This document shows, in pieces, positions 36,103-45,038 of a DNA stretch of 64,000 nucleotides; position 1 is the first letter of the stretch, and every line of letters starts with the position of its first letter. This DNA comes from a virus. A model generated the notes under the pieces. It did not search any database, was not told the origin of the DNA, and was given only the letters and a program-made list of their open reading frames with translations. Location of the stretch: IMG/VR virus record IMGVR_UViG_3300037336_000025, positions 122,313 through 186,312 of that record; one strand, 5' to 3'. The position numbers and the translations under genes are program-made.

Positions 36103-36769
36103 GTGCGAACATTGTGAAAAACTATTTGCTAAAGAAAAGACTTTAGTAGTTCACATCTGCGAACAAAAACGTAGGCATTTAAGCAAGGGCGAGAAACATG
36201 TTCAGATGGGGTTGTTAACATTCCAACGTTTCTACGAGCTTACACAAAAAGCAAAACAGGCAAAGACATTTGATGAATTTGCATCAAGTAGTTTCTATAC
36301 AGCCTTTGTAAAGTTTGGCAGCTTCACTGTTAATACTGCTCCTATCTATCCAGAACGGTTTGTTGACTTTGTTATCAAGAGCGGAGTTAAACTGGATCAC
36401 TGGTGTAGAGACGAATTGTATGACAAATATATTAGCGAGCTTATTAAGATTGAGCCAGCCGATGGTGCAATTCAGCGTACTATAAAAACTATGATGGATT
36501 GGGCTGATGATAATAAATCACAGTGGGAGCATTACTTTGCCTATGTCAATTTAAATAGAGCTACGCATGATATCAAAGAAGGACTGGTCAGTCCTTGGAT
36601 TATATTAAATACCAAAGCTGGTAAAGAGATGCTGAAAGGCATGAATGATGAGCAACTGGCAATTGTAGGGCCAGTTATCGATCCGCAGTTTTGGATGAGA
36701 CGTTTTAAATCTCTGCCAGCAGATACAGAATTAGTTAAAGACGTCATCAAGGAGGCGAAGATATTATAA
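36086..36769 (+). CDS. Zinc-finger phage protein of unknown function
   Basis: 227 aa from ATG 36086. The N-terminus FKCEHCEKLFAKEKTLVVHIC is a C2HC zinc finger; the rest is helical, with a VSPWIILNTKAG segment and DPQFWMRRFKSLP near the end, a combination seen in other T4-like phages. The start overlaps the previous gene by 17 bases. DNA or RNA binding is plausible. Confidence 0.72.
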   Translation: MQLNFKCEHCEKLFAKEKTLVVHICEQKRRHLSKGEKHVQMGLLTFQRFYELTQKAKQAKTFDEFASSSFYTAFVKFGSFTVNTAPIYPERFVDFVIKSGVKLDHWCRDELYDKYISELIKIEPADGAIQRTIKTMMDWADDNKSQWEHYFAYVNLNRATHDIKEGLVSPWIILNTKAGKEMLKGMNDEQLAIVGPVIDPQFWMRRFKSLPADTELVKDVIKEAKIL

Positions 36770-36993
36770 TGGCAAAACGACCTGAAGAAGAAATTAAAGA
36801 AATAGAGTTAGCTGAAAACGAAACTTTTATTTCAGATGACGACATTGATGTTGAAGTTGTAGTAACTGAAGATACTAACGAAGTTTTTGTAAAGTTTTCT
36901 GGCTTTGCTGACAGCGAGGATGCTGAGGAATACGCACAGTTCCTAGCAGAAACATTACCTTTACTTTTATTCGAAACAACAAGAATACAATAA
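36769..36993 (+). CDS. Small acidic protein of unknown function
   Basis: 74 aa, strongly acidic (EEEIKEIELAENETF, then DDDIDVEVVVTEDTNEVFVKF). Probably a small beta-rich domain. TAATG overlaps on both sides place it in the operon with the zinc-finger and Pol III-like genes. Confidence 0.65.
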   Translation: MAKRPEEEIKEIELAENETFISDDDIDVEVVVTEDTNEVFVKFSGFADSEDAEEYAQFLAETLPLLLFETTRIQ

Positions 36994-37571
36994 TGCCAGA
37001 TATTGATATTGACTTTTTAGATAGAGAACACGCATTAACATTGTTTAAGCACGTTGGTGCTAGTCGTGTTGACAATAACAAACTAGTTAAACATAACACT
37101 GGAGTTTACATGCACGAAGTTCCAGTTGACGCAATTACTGGACTGTGCAGTGTTCCTTATAATGAAGCAGATAACGAAGGATACTTTAAAATTGACTTTC
37201 TTAATGTTGGCATTTACAAAGGTGTAAGAGATGAAACTCATCTTGTAGAATTAATGAACAACGAACCACTATGGGACTTACTAGAGCAGGACGATTTCAG
37301 TAATCTGCTGTTTCATGTAAACGGTCATGGTTCTATTCTGAGATCAATGAAGCCAACTAGTATAGAACAATTAGCGGCAATTTTGGCAATGATCCGGCCT
37401 GCGAAACGTTATCTAATTGGAAAAGATTGGACTACGGTAATGAACGAGGTATGGACAAAGCCAGCGGGCGATGAATACTTCTTTAAGAAGTCCCATGCCA
37501 CTGCATATGCTGTTGCTATTGTGGTGCAGATGAATCTAATCTGTGAAGGAATTAGTTACGGATTTAGTTAA
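36993..37571 (+). CDS. Miniature Pol III alpha-like protein
   Basis: 192 aa. PDIDIDFLDRE (2-12), FKIDFLNVGIYKGV (65-78), a KPTSIEQLAAILAMIRPAKR segment (about 120) and FFKKSHATAYAVAIV near the end match, in order, motifs of bacterial DnaE (PDIDxDF, KxDxLG, the SIEDL-x-ALxRPG region and the KSHAxxYA motif). Bacterial DnaE has over 1000 aa, so the PHP, thumb and tau-binding parts are missing. The three catalytic Asp positions seem kept. Activity is unknown. Confidence 0.7.
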   Translation: MPDIDIDFLDREHALTLFKHVGASRVDNNKLVKHNTGVYMHEVPVDAITGLCSVPYNEADNEGYFKIDFLNVGIYKGVRDETHLVELMNNEPLWDLLEQDDFSNLLFHVNGHGSILRSMKPTSIEQLAAILAMIRPAKRYLIGKDWTTVMNEVWTKPAGDEYFFKKSHATAYAVAIVVQMNLICEGISYGFS

Positions 37572-37939
37572 GTAGGTTTTCTGACTAGAGTAATTGATTT
37601 ACGTTTGATACGTTTTACAATAATATTGTTTAGGCTTGTGCATGGGCCAAACATAACTTTTACATCCTTAGTTGAAAAGTTTTTAATAATATATCGGAAT
37701 CCTGCAATTTCTCTTAACAGAAAAATATTAATAGGAATTTGACGATTTGACTCCCACCACCATGCTTCGCCTAGCTCTAAAAATTGAGTCCGCTCTTCTT
37801 CCGTCTTAATAGAAGTATAAATGTACATACTGGTAACTTGTGCATCTTGATTAATAATAATACCCACGTACTCTTGATTGACGTGGTTAATGACACTAAT
37901 AAATGGGAAGTTTTCTTGTAAGTTTTCTGTTATTCTCAT
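37568..37939 (-). CDS. Conserved phage protein, function unknown
   Basis: 123 aa. EYVGIIINQDAQVTSMYIYTSI and LGEAWWWESNRQIPINIFL, then a basic C-terminus KRIKRKSITLVRK. This pattern is familiar from aquatic T4-like phages. It converges on and overlaps the Pol III-like gene by four bases. Confidence 0.7.
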   Translation of the reverse strand: MRITENLQENFPFISVINHVNQEYVGIIINQDAQVTSMYIYTSIKTEEERTQFLELGEAWWWESNRQIPINIFLLREIAGFRYIIKNFSTKDVKVMFGPCTSLNNIIVKRIKRKSITLVRKPT

Positions 37940-37940
37940 T

Positions 37941-37975
37941 GCTAAATATTATAAAGGGTCCGCTAGTGTATGCAA
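37941..37975. promoter_or_regulatory. Late plus-strand and early minus-strand promoters interleaved
   Basis: Plus: GCTAAATA (37941-37948) for the gene at 37970. Minus: TTGCAT (37975-37970), 16 bases, TATAAT (37953-37948) for the gene starting at 37939. Confidence 0.55.
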
Positions 37976-38785
37976 CTTAATTCAGTTTATTTATATTCAA
38001 ATAAGATAGATGTCTTTACAAATGCACTAGCCTCATGGAAAACAGAGAGGTATCGTCAAGTGTATAATCGCAATCTAAAAATATTTCGTAGTGTTGACAA
38101 TCGTATTGATTTACAGGTGCGCAACAGCGACGAAAAGTCTGCAAACATAACTGGGTCAACATTGGTATTTAACCTAGTTACTAGAGACACCAAAGATTTA
38201 ATATTAGCTAAGGACTGTATAGTAGTTGATGCTGCCAAAGGTAAAGTTTATGTTGTTATTACTGAAGCAGAAACATTATCACTTGAATCTGGATTCTACA
38301 ACTTTACTATTACACAAGAAGTTAGAGAAACTGTAGACTCTACAGATTATTACGTAACCGCCCGAACTCCTATGTATATCGATAGCCAGTATGGAGTTAT
38401 TGCTACTCTAGAAGTTAGTGGTGATGTGTTTGGGGATATTGCAGAGACTTTAAAAATTAATAAGTTTGCTCGTATCAATCCAGCGACCACTGGTAACACT
38501 GAGCCTGTTTATATTACCTCGAGCATCATCGATACTAAAAACTACGATACTGCATCTAGTCTACATACGTTACAATTCTATGCATCAGCAGATTACGTAG
38601 GCACAGCTATTGTACAGGGCAGCTTAGCCGAAGGCGGTACCCCAAACGATCTATTATGGACAGACATTGGAGTTGCATTTGATCCTACTACAGACAAGTA
38701 CAAGAACATTGTAGGAAAATGGAGTTTTCTAAGAGTTCGGCACTATCCAACTGCCGGAACACTTGACAAGATATTATATAGATAG
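37970..38785 (+). CDS. Probable virion structural protein
   Basis: 271 aa, beta-rich. YSNKIDVFTNALASWKTERYRQVYNRNLKIFRSVDN at the start, then VFNLVTRDTKDLILAKD and GFYNFTITQEVRETV. It lacks catalytic motifs and carries a late promoter in front, which supports a virion role. Its last codons contain the -35 box of the next promoter. Confidence 0.65.
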   Translation: MQLNSVYLYSNKIDVFTNALASWKTERYRQVYNRNLKIFRSVDNRIDLQVRNSDEKSANITGSTLVFNLVTRDTKDLILAKDCIVVDAAKGKVYVVITEAETLSLESGFYNFTITQEVRETVDSTDYYVTARTPMYIDSQYGVIATLEVSGDVFGDIAETLKINKFARINPATTGNTEPVYITSSIIDTKNYDTASSLHTLQFYASADYVGTAIVQGSLAEGGTPNDLLWTDIGVAFDPTTDKYKNIVGKWSFLRVRHYPTAGTLDKILYR

Positions 38786-38791
38786 TATACT
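38763..38791 (+). promoter_or_regulatory. sigma70 promoter for gp61, leaderless spacing
   Basis: TTGACA, 17 bases, TATACT, then six bases (AGTGCT) to the ATG at 38798. Confidence 0.75.
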
Positions 38792-38797
38792 AGTGCT

Positions 38798-39823
38798 ATG
38801 ACACTAGTTGTAGACTTATTCAGAACACTAATTCCTACAAGAGCAAAATCTAGCCCAAGTGGCTGGACTAGCTTTAATGCCCCCTGTTGTGGTCATCGCG
38901 GGCATGCCGCAGACACTCGAAAACGTGGCGGACTACGCTTTGAAAGCGGAGTTAACTTCAACTGCTTCAATTGCAAGTATACTGCTAATTGGAAGCCAGG
39001 TCGTCCAATATCGGATAAATTTAAATCTCTTTGCAAATGGTTAGGTGCACCAGATGATCTAATTAATCAAATGATATTCGAAGCCCTAAAAGCAGAAGCA
39101 CCTACATACGTACACGTTGATTCGCCAAAGAAAGTTGAGTTTACTCCAAAGCCGTTGCCGGAAGGCAGCTTGCTTTTATCAGAATGGATACAGGTTAACG
39201 ATCTCGAAGTAGAAGAAAAGATAGTTCCAGTTATTGACTATTTGTTAGGTAGAGGACTTGATCCGTTAGATAAAAACTTCTATTGGACGCCTGAGCCTGG
39301 ATTTAACAACAGAGTTATTATCCCTTTTAGGTATAAGGGTGCTATTGTTGGAAATACTGCTCGTAAAGTTACACACGGTAGGCCCAAGTATGTGTCCGAT
39401 CAACATCCACATTTTGTATTCAATCTAGACGCACAGAAAGAAGAACATAAGTATGTGTTCGTTCTCGAAGGACCGTTTGATGCACTTAGTGTAGGTGGAG
39501 TAGGTGTACTTACAAATGACATTGCTGAACAGCAAAGAATATTAATTAATGGCCTAGGACAAGAAGTCATTGTAATTCCAGACCAAGACAAAGCAGGACT
39601 TGTTCTAATTACTCGTGCTATCGAATACGGTTGGAGTGTTGCATTTCCTAATTGGGAAGATGACATTAAAGATAGTGCCGACGCGGTACTACGTTATGGC
39701 AAACTGTTTGTGATTGTTGATGCAATCAAGACCGCACAGAGAGGTGAGATTAAAATCACCATGGCAAGAAATAAACTAGAAGCAAAATTAAAAAGGTTAG
39801 AAAATGTTGAAGAAAATAATTGA
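38798..39823 (+). CDS. gp61: DNA primase gp61-like
   Basis: 341 aa. N-terminal zinc-binding CCGHRGH...FNCFNCKYTANW, a TOPRIM core with FVLEGPFDALSVGG and VIVIPDQDKAG. gp61 makes RNA primers in complex with the gp41 helicase, encoded 1.2 kb downstream. Predicted leaderless. The C-terminus overlaps the next small gene. Confidence 0.9.
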   Translation: MTLVVDLFRTLIPTRAKSSPSGWTSFNAPCCGHRGHAADTRKRGGLRFESGVNFNCFNCKYTANWKPGRPISDKFKSLCKWLGAPDDLINQMIFEALKAEAPTYVHVDSPKKVEFTPKPLPEGSLLLSEWIQVNDLEVEEKIVPVIDYLLGRGLDPLDKNFYWTPEPGFNNRVIIPFRYKGAIVGNTARKVTHGRPKYVSDQHPHFVFNLDAQKEEHKYVFVLEGPFDALSVGGVGVLTNDIAEQQRILINGLGQEVIVIPDQDKAGLVLITRAIEYGWSVAFPNWEDDIKDSADAVLRYGKLFVIVDAIKTAQRGEIKITMARNKLEAKLKRLENVEENN

Positions 39824-39920
39824 TTTCATCTTATCCCCATACCGAAAGATTAAAGAAGAGAGAGCTTTTAAAAAGCGTCTTGAAGAACTACGTAAACGTG
39901 ATCCATTTATCTACAAATGA
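39804..39920 (+). CDS. 38-aa basic protein
   Basis: MLKKIIDFILSPYRKIKEER then a Lys/Arg-rich helix ending RKRDPFIYK. Small proteins with this ending occur next to gp61 in aquatic T4-like phages, as I recall. Overlaps gp61 by 20 bases and the next gene by four (ATGA). An amphipathic N-terminus may bind membrane. Confidence 0.7.
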   Translation: MLKKIIDFILSPYRKIKEERAFKKRLEELRKRDPFIYK

Positions 39921-40861
39921 TTACCTGGGGAATAAACGCTCTTAATCACGGATCTAGCATTGCGGTATTTGACAATGACGAATATAAAATTAGTGCAGTG
40001 TCCGACCGTGATACCTTGCCTTCTGAGATAATTCGAAGAGCATTAGATCAAGGCGCACCAGATCACATCTTTTGGTATGAGCAGCCGTGGCTTAAAAAAG
40101 CTAGGCAGGTGTATGCAGGACAATGGCGGCGAGCGTTAGATATGACTGTGCTGCCTAGAAGATACCTAAATGAAAATAGATTGCAGTATGCCAAACTCTC
40201 GTATACGCAGCATCATGCTAGCCATGCGGCTGCAGGCTACTATACTAGTCCTTTTAATCATTGTGCTATTGTAGTTCTTGATGCTATTGGTGAGTTTGAA
40301 TGTGCTACGATTTGGGAAGGTCGTGACGGTGAGATGAAGAAAATTTGGAGTCGTAGATATCCGCATAGTCTAGGCTTGTTCTATTCTGCCTTTACAGCAT
40401 TGCTAGGAATGACTCCTATCAGGGATGAATACTTACTGCAACAAATGGCAGCAAAGGGTCATCCCGATCGTTATCGCCATCTTGTTCACACATACATGAG
40501 CGGGTTATTAACAGCTGGCAAGAACATGCACAAAGGTATAGTTGATTGGCCACACGACACTTTGGTATTATCAGATCAGTACGATGTTGCAGCCGCAGTA
40601 CAAGCAGTATTTGAAGAACAGATTGCATCAGTGATGTATAAGGCTAAAAAGTTAACTGGAGCAGATAGCCTAGTATACATGGGCGGCTGTGCTATGAATA
40701 GTACCGCTAACATAAAAGTAGTTGAGCCTAAATTCAAATACATTTGGTCATTGCCTAGTCCGGGAGATCCGTCTAGCGCTATGGGAGCGGTATTGTATCA
40801 CACAAAACAACGTGTAGATTATAACTGGGGAACGGTAAAACATATTAAAATTAGTGTTTAA
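39917..40861 (+). CDS. Carbamoyltransferase-like protein, N-terminal domain only
   Basis: 314 aa. WGINALNHGSSIAVF, QHHASHAAAGYYTSPF, CAIVVLDAIGEFE, YMGGCAMNS and SPGDPSSAMGA are the ordered motifs of the NodU/TobZ-type carbamoyltransferase Kae1-like domain (carbamoyl-adenylate forming). Family members usually have about 550-600 aa with a second, carbamoyl-phosphate-handling domain that is absent here. It may modify sugars or nucleotides. Confidence 0.8.
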   Translation: MITWGINALNHGSSIAVFDNDEYKISAVSDRDTLPSEIIRRALDQGAPDHIFWYEQPWLKKARQVYAGQWRRALDMTVLPRRYLNENRLQYAKLSYTQHHASHAAAGYYTSPFNHCAIVVLDAIGEFECATIWEGRDGEMKKIWSRRYPHSLGLFYSAFTALLGMTPIRDEYLLQQMAAKGHPDRYRHLVHTYMSGLLTAGKNMHKGIVDWPHDTLVLSDQYDVAAAVQAVFEEQIASVMYKAKKLTGADSLVYMGGCAMNSTANIKVVEPKFKYIWSLPSPGDPSSAMGAVLYHTKQRVDYNWGTVKHIKISV

Positions 40862-41015
40862 AAATACCAGTCTTAATTGCCATGATAGATAAGAACAAAT
40901 ATAACTATGCCTTACTTCACGTATTTTTAGCAAAAACTGCAAAAATGCATAAAAAAACATCAATAGAATCAACAACTTATAACGTCAATTTTTGCAATAA
41001 GACTCTTAAATTAAA

Positions 41016-41044
41016 TTGCAATCTATTTAAAAACTGTGTACAAT
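41016..41044 (+). promoter_or_regulatory. sigma70 promoter for gp41, near-leaderless
   Basis: TTGCAA, 17 bases, TACAAT, seven bases, ATG at 41052. The remaining gap from 40862 is AT-rich with no other recognisable feature. Confidence 0.65.
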
Positions 41045-41051
41045 AACATAT

Positions 41052-42464
41052 ATGATAAAAAACTACGATCACGATGTACAAAAACTGTACTTAGAAATGA
41101 TGATGGCAGATGCAGAAGTATTTGTACGCTGTCAGGGTATCTTTGATCACACTCTGTTTGATCGCAAGCTACAAGATGCTGCAGAGTTTATGAATGAATA
41201 TGCCAAAAATTATAATGTATTGCCAGACTTTGATATGGTTAATGCAACATGCAGGACTGAGCTCAAGTGTCCAACAGAGATAAAAGAAGGTCACTTAGAA
41301 TGGTTGCTAGATGAATTTGAAAGTTTCACTCGACATAAAGCACTCGAACGTGCTATTATTGCATCAGCTGATTTACTTGAGAAACATAACTACGGTGAGG
41401 TAGAAGCCCTGATTAAGGAAGCGGTACAGATCGGACTAGCCCGTGATATGGGTACAGATTACTTTGCTGATCCAAGAGCTCGACTGATGAGTTTGAAAGA
41501 CAAAAACGGACAGGTGAGTACAGGTTGGCCAGGTATGGATCGTCGGTTGTTTGGTGGTTTCAACAGGGGCGAACTGAATATTTTTGCAGGTGGTTCTGGC
41601 GCAGGTAAGAGTTTGTTCCTGGCTAATCTAGGTGTAAACTTTGCACTTGCAGGACTGAACGTTGTTTATATAACATTAGAACTTTCAGAAGCACTTGTGT
41701 CAATGCGTATTGACAGTATGGTAACAGGTGTTAGCACTAGAGAGATCTTTAAGAATCTTGATGACATCGAAATGAAAGTCAAGATGATTGGCCGCAAGTC
41801 TGGTATGTTGCAGGTCAAGTATATGCCCAGTGGCAAGACTGTAAATGATATCCGGGCGTATCTAAAAGAATATGAAATTAAGTGTGGTAAGAAAGTAGAC
41901 GTACTGTTGCTAGACTACATGGACTTGTTGATGCCTATTGGTAAGAAGATTTCAGCAGAGAACTTGTTTGTTAAGGACAAGTATGTATCGGAAGAACTGC
42001 GCAACTTGGCAATGGAAAAACAATGTGTGTTCGTAACTGCGGCACAGTTGAACCGAGGTGCGGTTGAAGAAGTCGAATTTGATCACAGTCATATCTCAGG
42101 TGGACTTAGTAAGATTCAAACAGCCGACAACGTAATTGGTATCTTTACATCGAGAGCAATGCGTGAGCGTGGTCGCTATCAGTTACAGTTGATGAAGACA
42201 CGTAGTTCAAGTGGCGTGGGCATGAAAATTGATCTAGAGTTTAATATTGAAACACTACGCATCAGTGACTTGCCAGAAGATGAGCAAGAATCAAATGGTG
42301 CAACCAGTCGTGGTACAAGTAGCCTAATTGACAGCATCAAGCGTAAGACCGAAGTACATCGTGAAGAGCCCGATGAAGGAATGCCAGTAGGCAAAGTACG
42401 TGCCACTGTAGAAAGTTCAAAGTTACGTGATATTCTAAACAATATGAGTAGTGAAGAAGAATGA
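41052..42464 (+). CDS. gp41: Replicative DNA helicase gp41-like
   Basis: 470 aa, DnaB family. Walker A GGSGAGKS (180-187), Walker B VDVLLLDYMDLLMP, then FVTAAQLNR and SGGLSKIQTADNV. It is the hexameric 5'-3' helicase of the primosome with gp61. The first ATG lies just after a promoter -10 box. Overlaps the next small gene (ATGA). Confidence 0.93.
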   Translation: MIKNYDHDVQKLYLEMMMADAEVFVRCQGIFDHTLFDRKLQDAAEFMNEYAKNYNVLPDFDMVNATCRTELKCPTEIKEGHLEWLLDEFESFTRHKALERAIIASADLLEKHNYGEVEALIKEAVQIGLARDMGTDYFADPRARLMSLKDKNGQVSTGWPGMDRRLFGGFNRGELNIFAGGSGAGKSLFLANLGVNFALAGLNVVYITLELSEALVSMRIDSMVTGVSTREIFKNLDDIEMKVKMIGRKSGMLQVKYMPSGKTVNDIRAYLKEYEIKCGKKVDVLLLDYMDLLMPIGKKISAENLFVKDKYVSEELRNLAMEKQCVFVTAAQLNRGAVEEVEFDHSHISGGLSKIQTADNVIGIFTSRAMRERGRYQLQLMKTRSSSGVGMKIDLEFNIETLRISDLPEDEQESNGATSRGTSSLIDSIKRKTEVHREEPDEGMPVGKVRATVESSKLRDILNNMSSEEE

Positions 42465-42697
42465 ATGTAAGAAAGCGCATTACCCTAGCAGAATGGTACA
42501 GCAACGAAGATACTATCGAAGTAGACTGGCCCAAGATACATCAAATGGTAGGGCAGGATCATGTAGAGTGGTTGCTAAAGCAGTCGCACGATAAATGTCA
42601 ATTGGTAGTAGATAAAACCTGTGAAAACTTTGCCCTAGTAGCAGAATTCTATGATGAGCGGCACCTTATGCAGTACCACTTAATGTGGGCTAAATAA
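42461..42697 (+). CDS. Small protein of unknown function after gp41
   Basis: 78 aa. RITLAEWYSNEDTIEVDWPKIHQMVGQDH and AEFYDERHLMQYHLMW; several His and Trp, no recognised domain. Overlaps gp41 by four bases, so cotranscribed. Confidence 0.65.
   Translation: MNVRKRITLAEWYSNEDTIEVDWPKIHQMVGQDHVEWLLKQSHDKCQLVVDKTCENFALVAEFYDERHLMQYHLMWAK
42689..42696 (+). promoter_or_regulatory. Late promoter candidate
   Basis: GCTAAATA at the end of the previous gene; the next gene starts 38 bases later after CGGAGT. Confidence 0.45.
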
Positions 42698-42734
42698 GTG
42701 TCTGCGCTAGAACGCAATAGGTACGGAGTTTAAC

Positions 42735-43421
42735 ATGTGGTTAAGAGAATTTGCAGAAAACTACTTTGTCAGCGTTAACAAAGAGCTAAACCCAAAGGTC
42801 TGGGAAGAGGATCAGCTTCGGCCCGAAGTTAAACAGAAGCTAGAAAATATTGCCCGCGTGTTCATTGAGTTTGTGGCTGTTGATCTAGATGTAGTAGACC
42901 TAACACTAACTGGCTCCAACGCTAATTATATGTGGACCAAGTACAGCGATCTAGATCTACACGTTATTATAAATGGCACAATAGATGCTGCTACTCGTGA
43001 ACTATTCATGGCTAAGAAAGCATTATGGGCTGAACACCACGACATTACTATTCGCGGACTGCCTGTAGAATGCTACATCCAAGGCGAAAAAGAAGCACAT
43101 CATTCTAGTGGCGTGTACAGTATCATGAACAGCAAATGGCTAATGGTTCCTCGCAAGCTGAAACCAAAAGTTGATGACTCGGCTGTGGAAAACAAACTGA
43201 ATGCTATGGTACATGACGTCACTGCTGCCGTGACCGGGGGCAACCGTAAAAAGCTAGAGCAGGTCAAAGAGCGTATTACCACAATGCGCAAGAGTGGGCT
43301 AGAACGTGCAGGCGAGTGGAGCATAGAAAACCTAGTGTTCAAGGCACTGCGCAACATGGGCATCATTGATCAGCTTTCAGAGAAGATTCGTGAACTAGAA
43401 GATCAAGAACTCAGCTTGTAA
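42735..43421 (+). CDS. Pol-beta-type nucleotidyltransferase
   Basis: 228 aa. LTGSNANYMWTKYSDLDLHVII is the GS..N....SDxDxxV motif with the two metal-binding Asp; VECYIQG supplies a further acidic residue. A basic helical C-terminus follows. Related proteins occur in T4-like phages; the nucleotide and acceptor are unknown. It could act on tRNA, nucleotide or protein. Confidence 0.8.
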   Translation: MWLREFAENYFVSVNKELNPKVWEEDQLRPEVKQKLENIARVFIEFVAVDLDVVDLTLTGSNANYMWTKYSDLDLHVIINGTIDAATRELFMAKKALWAEHHDITIRGLPVECYIQGEKEAHHSSGVYSIMNSKWLMVPRKLKPKVDDSAVENKLNAMVHDVTAAVTGGNRKKLEQVKERITTMRKSGLERAGEWSIENLVFKALRNMGIIDQLSEKIRELEDQELSL

Positions 43422-43450
43422 TCTTAACTTATCTAATTCTGTACCCGAGA

Positions 43451-43458
43451 TATAAATA
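43451..43458 (+). promoter_or_regulatory. Perfect late promoter
   Basis: TATAAATA, 27 bases before the ATG at 43486. Confidence 0.6.
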
Positions 43459-43485
43459 CGCATATTACAGCACACGGGGCACACC

Positions 43486-43920
43486 ATGTTACACATAATA
43501 AACACGTTGGAAGATCAATTCGCAGCATTGATCAAGGACGATCCAGTACGTCCAGAAATCCCGCTGGAGAGTAGGGTTAATAGTAACAGTCAAATCTTTG
43601 TGTTAAAAGATGATAATAATCGTCCGTTAGCAGTTACCTGTGTAAAGTTTCTCAGTGATATTCCCAGCAGTGTAGAAGCATTGGCAGACACAGTGATTAA
43701 TACTAATACCGCAGTGTTCTATACTATTTGGAGTTATGCGGCTGGTGCGGGTAAAAGACTAATTCAGGAAGCGCAAGCTGAAATTCGTCGTGAGCATCCT
43801 GAAGTTGAGAACTATGTGACACTAAGTCCCAAGACTGAAATGGCTCGCAGATTCCATCATAAAAACGGTGCTGAAACATTCCGTGAAAATGAAGACTCGG
43901 TAAACTACCGCTACAAGTAA
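43486..43920 (+). CDS. GNAT-like acetyltransferase, tentative
   Basis: 144 aa. PLAVTCVKFLSDIPS, AVFYTIWSYAAGAGKRLIQEAQAEIRRE (the acetyl-CoA pyrophosphate loop region of GNAT enzymes reads similarly) and ending MARRFHHKNGAETF with a Tyr-rich tail. The fold assignment rests on this order only. Confidence 0.55.
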   Translation: MLHIINTLEDQFAALIKDDPVRPEIPLESRVNSNSQIFVLKDDNNRPLAVTCVKFLSDIPSSVEALADTVINTNTAVFYTIWSYAAGAGKRLIQEAQAEIRREHPEVENYVTLSPKTEMARRFHHKNGAETFRENEDSVNYRYK

Positions 43921-44133
43921 TTAGCTGCTGCGTCGAACTGAGGGAGTGTATGTTTCTAAAAATCCTGTCCACTGAACGCCGGTACGTGCAGTCATTTTCG
44001 CAGCCAATTGGTCTGCTACTTGCTGTGCAATTGCACGTTGAGCCAGAGTAAATCTAGAGCCATCTAGCTCCTGATTCTTTACAGTTTGTCCTGTAGCTGA
44101 CCGAGCTTTGACTATTAAGTATTGTTGTTCCAT
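43921..44133 (-). CDS. Small protein of unknown function
   Basis: 70 aa. Helical middle (LAQRAIAQQVADQLAAKM), ending TPSVRRSS. Converges exactly on the previous gene (no gap). A GATAAATA late box sits five bases before its ATG, which supports it being real. Confidence 0.6.
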   Translation of the reverse strand: MEQQYLIVKARSATGQTVKNQELDGSRFTLAQRAIAQQVADQLAAKMTARTGVQWTGFLETYTPSVRRSS

Positions 44134-44138
44134 GCAGT

Positions 44139-44146
44139 TATTTATC
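44139..44146 (-). promoter_or_regulatory. Late promoter, leaderless spacing
   Basis: Minus-strand GATAAATA, five bases, ATG at 44133. Confidence 0.65.
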
Positions 44147-44166
44147 CGGCAGTCTGAATTGATACG

Positions 44167-45006
44167 TTAGGAATTGTGAAAGTGCTGCGTGTATACCTGT
44201 TCAGCAAAGTTACTGTGATGCAGTACACTTGGATGGTGGTCAGATCCTGCTGTGGGTATGTTAGGATCATGGATCACACGGCAGCTGACATGATCCACTG
44301 CCATCTTATGCCATTCTGTTGGATTAGGTATAGTGTATGGCGTTTTCAATGAAACGTCAAGCTGTTGTCTAGCTGTTTCAAGTTGCTCTAGATATGATTC
44401 AGGTTCTACACTTAGATGTATAACGTCTGCACCAGTTGCTCTAAGAAAGCCATCAGTCATAGCCTGTAAGACTAGACTGTTGTAGTAGCGGTCGTATACG
44501 CCCATAGGATCAAATGTATATCTTGAAGAATTATGTATATAGGTGTAGATGCGATCGTCGATATCGTGGGTACTTGCTGGCGAAAGACTTAGACCAAACA
44601 ACTTGTTAAATCCCGGTAACACCTTAGTGCGCCAAAAGGAAGTATCAACAAGGTGGGTCAGTGGTACTGAGGTTCTAGCTGGCCACTGCAAGCTGACTCG
44701 GCTCATATATGTCCACATCACCACAACTTGATCTCCGGGCTGTATGCGGTCTGCTGCCACAGCACACTGCCGGGCAATCTGCTGGAAACAGGCTCCGCGA
44801 CGTGCATGGTTTTCCACTGCGATCCCTAGTTTATCAGCAAGCAGTGCGGGCCACGCATACGCACTGGGTTTGAGTATATGCTCGTCGGACCAATGCGACT
44901 CCCTGCCCAGTGTGGCTAGTTCTGCTGTAGTTAATGGTGGTCGTACCACATCCGGAAGTGCATGTCCCTGGGTTATAGAACAGCCAAATGTGTGTAGTTT
45001 TTTCAT
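44167..45006 (-). CDS. SGNH/GDSL-type hydrolase
   Basis: 279 aa. HTFGCSITQG (block I with nucleophile Ser), NHARRGACFQQIA (block II Gly/Asn region), GDQVVVMWTYMSR and GSDHHPSVLHHSNFAE (block V D-x-x-H). This order is typical of SGNH esterases that de-esterify polysaccharides or lipids. It may alter surface glycans or act on cell debris. It has its own sigma70 promoter. Confidence 0.75.
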   Translation of the reverse strand: MKKLHTFGCSITQGHALPDVVRPPLTTAELATLGRESHWSDEHILKPSAYAWPALLADKLGIAVENHARRGACFQQIARQCAVAADRIQPGDQVVVMWTYMSRVSLQWPARTSVPLTHLVDTSFWRTKVLPGFNKLFGLSLSPASTHDIDDRIYTYIHNSSRYTFDPMGVYDRYYNSLVLQAMTDGFLRATGADVIHLSVEPESYLEQLETARQQLDVSLKTPYTIPNPTEWHKMAVDHVSCRVIHDPNIPTAGSDHHPSVLHHSNFAEQVYTQHFHNS

Positions 45007-45038
45007 CAGTAAAGAATCCTTGTGTGTAATCTAATTTT

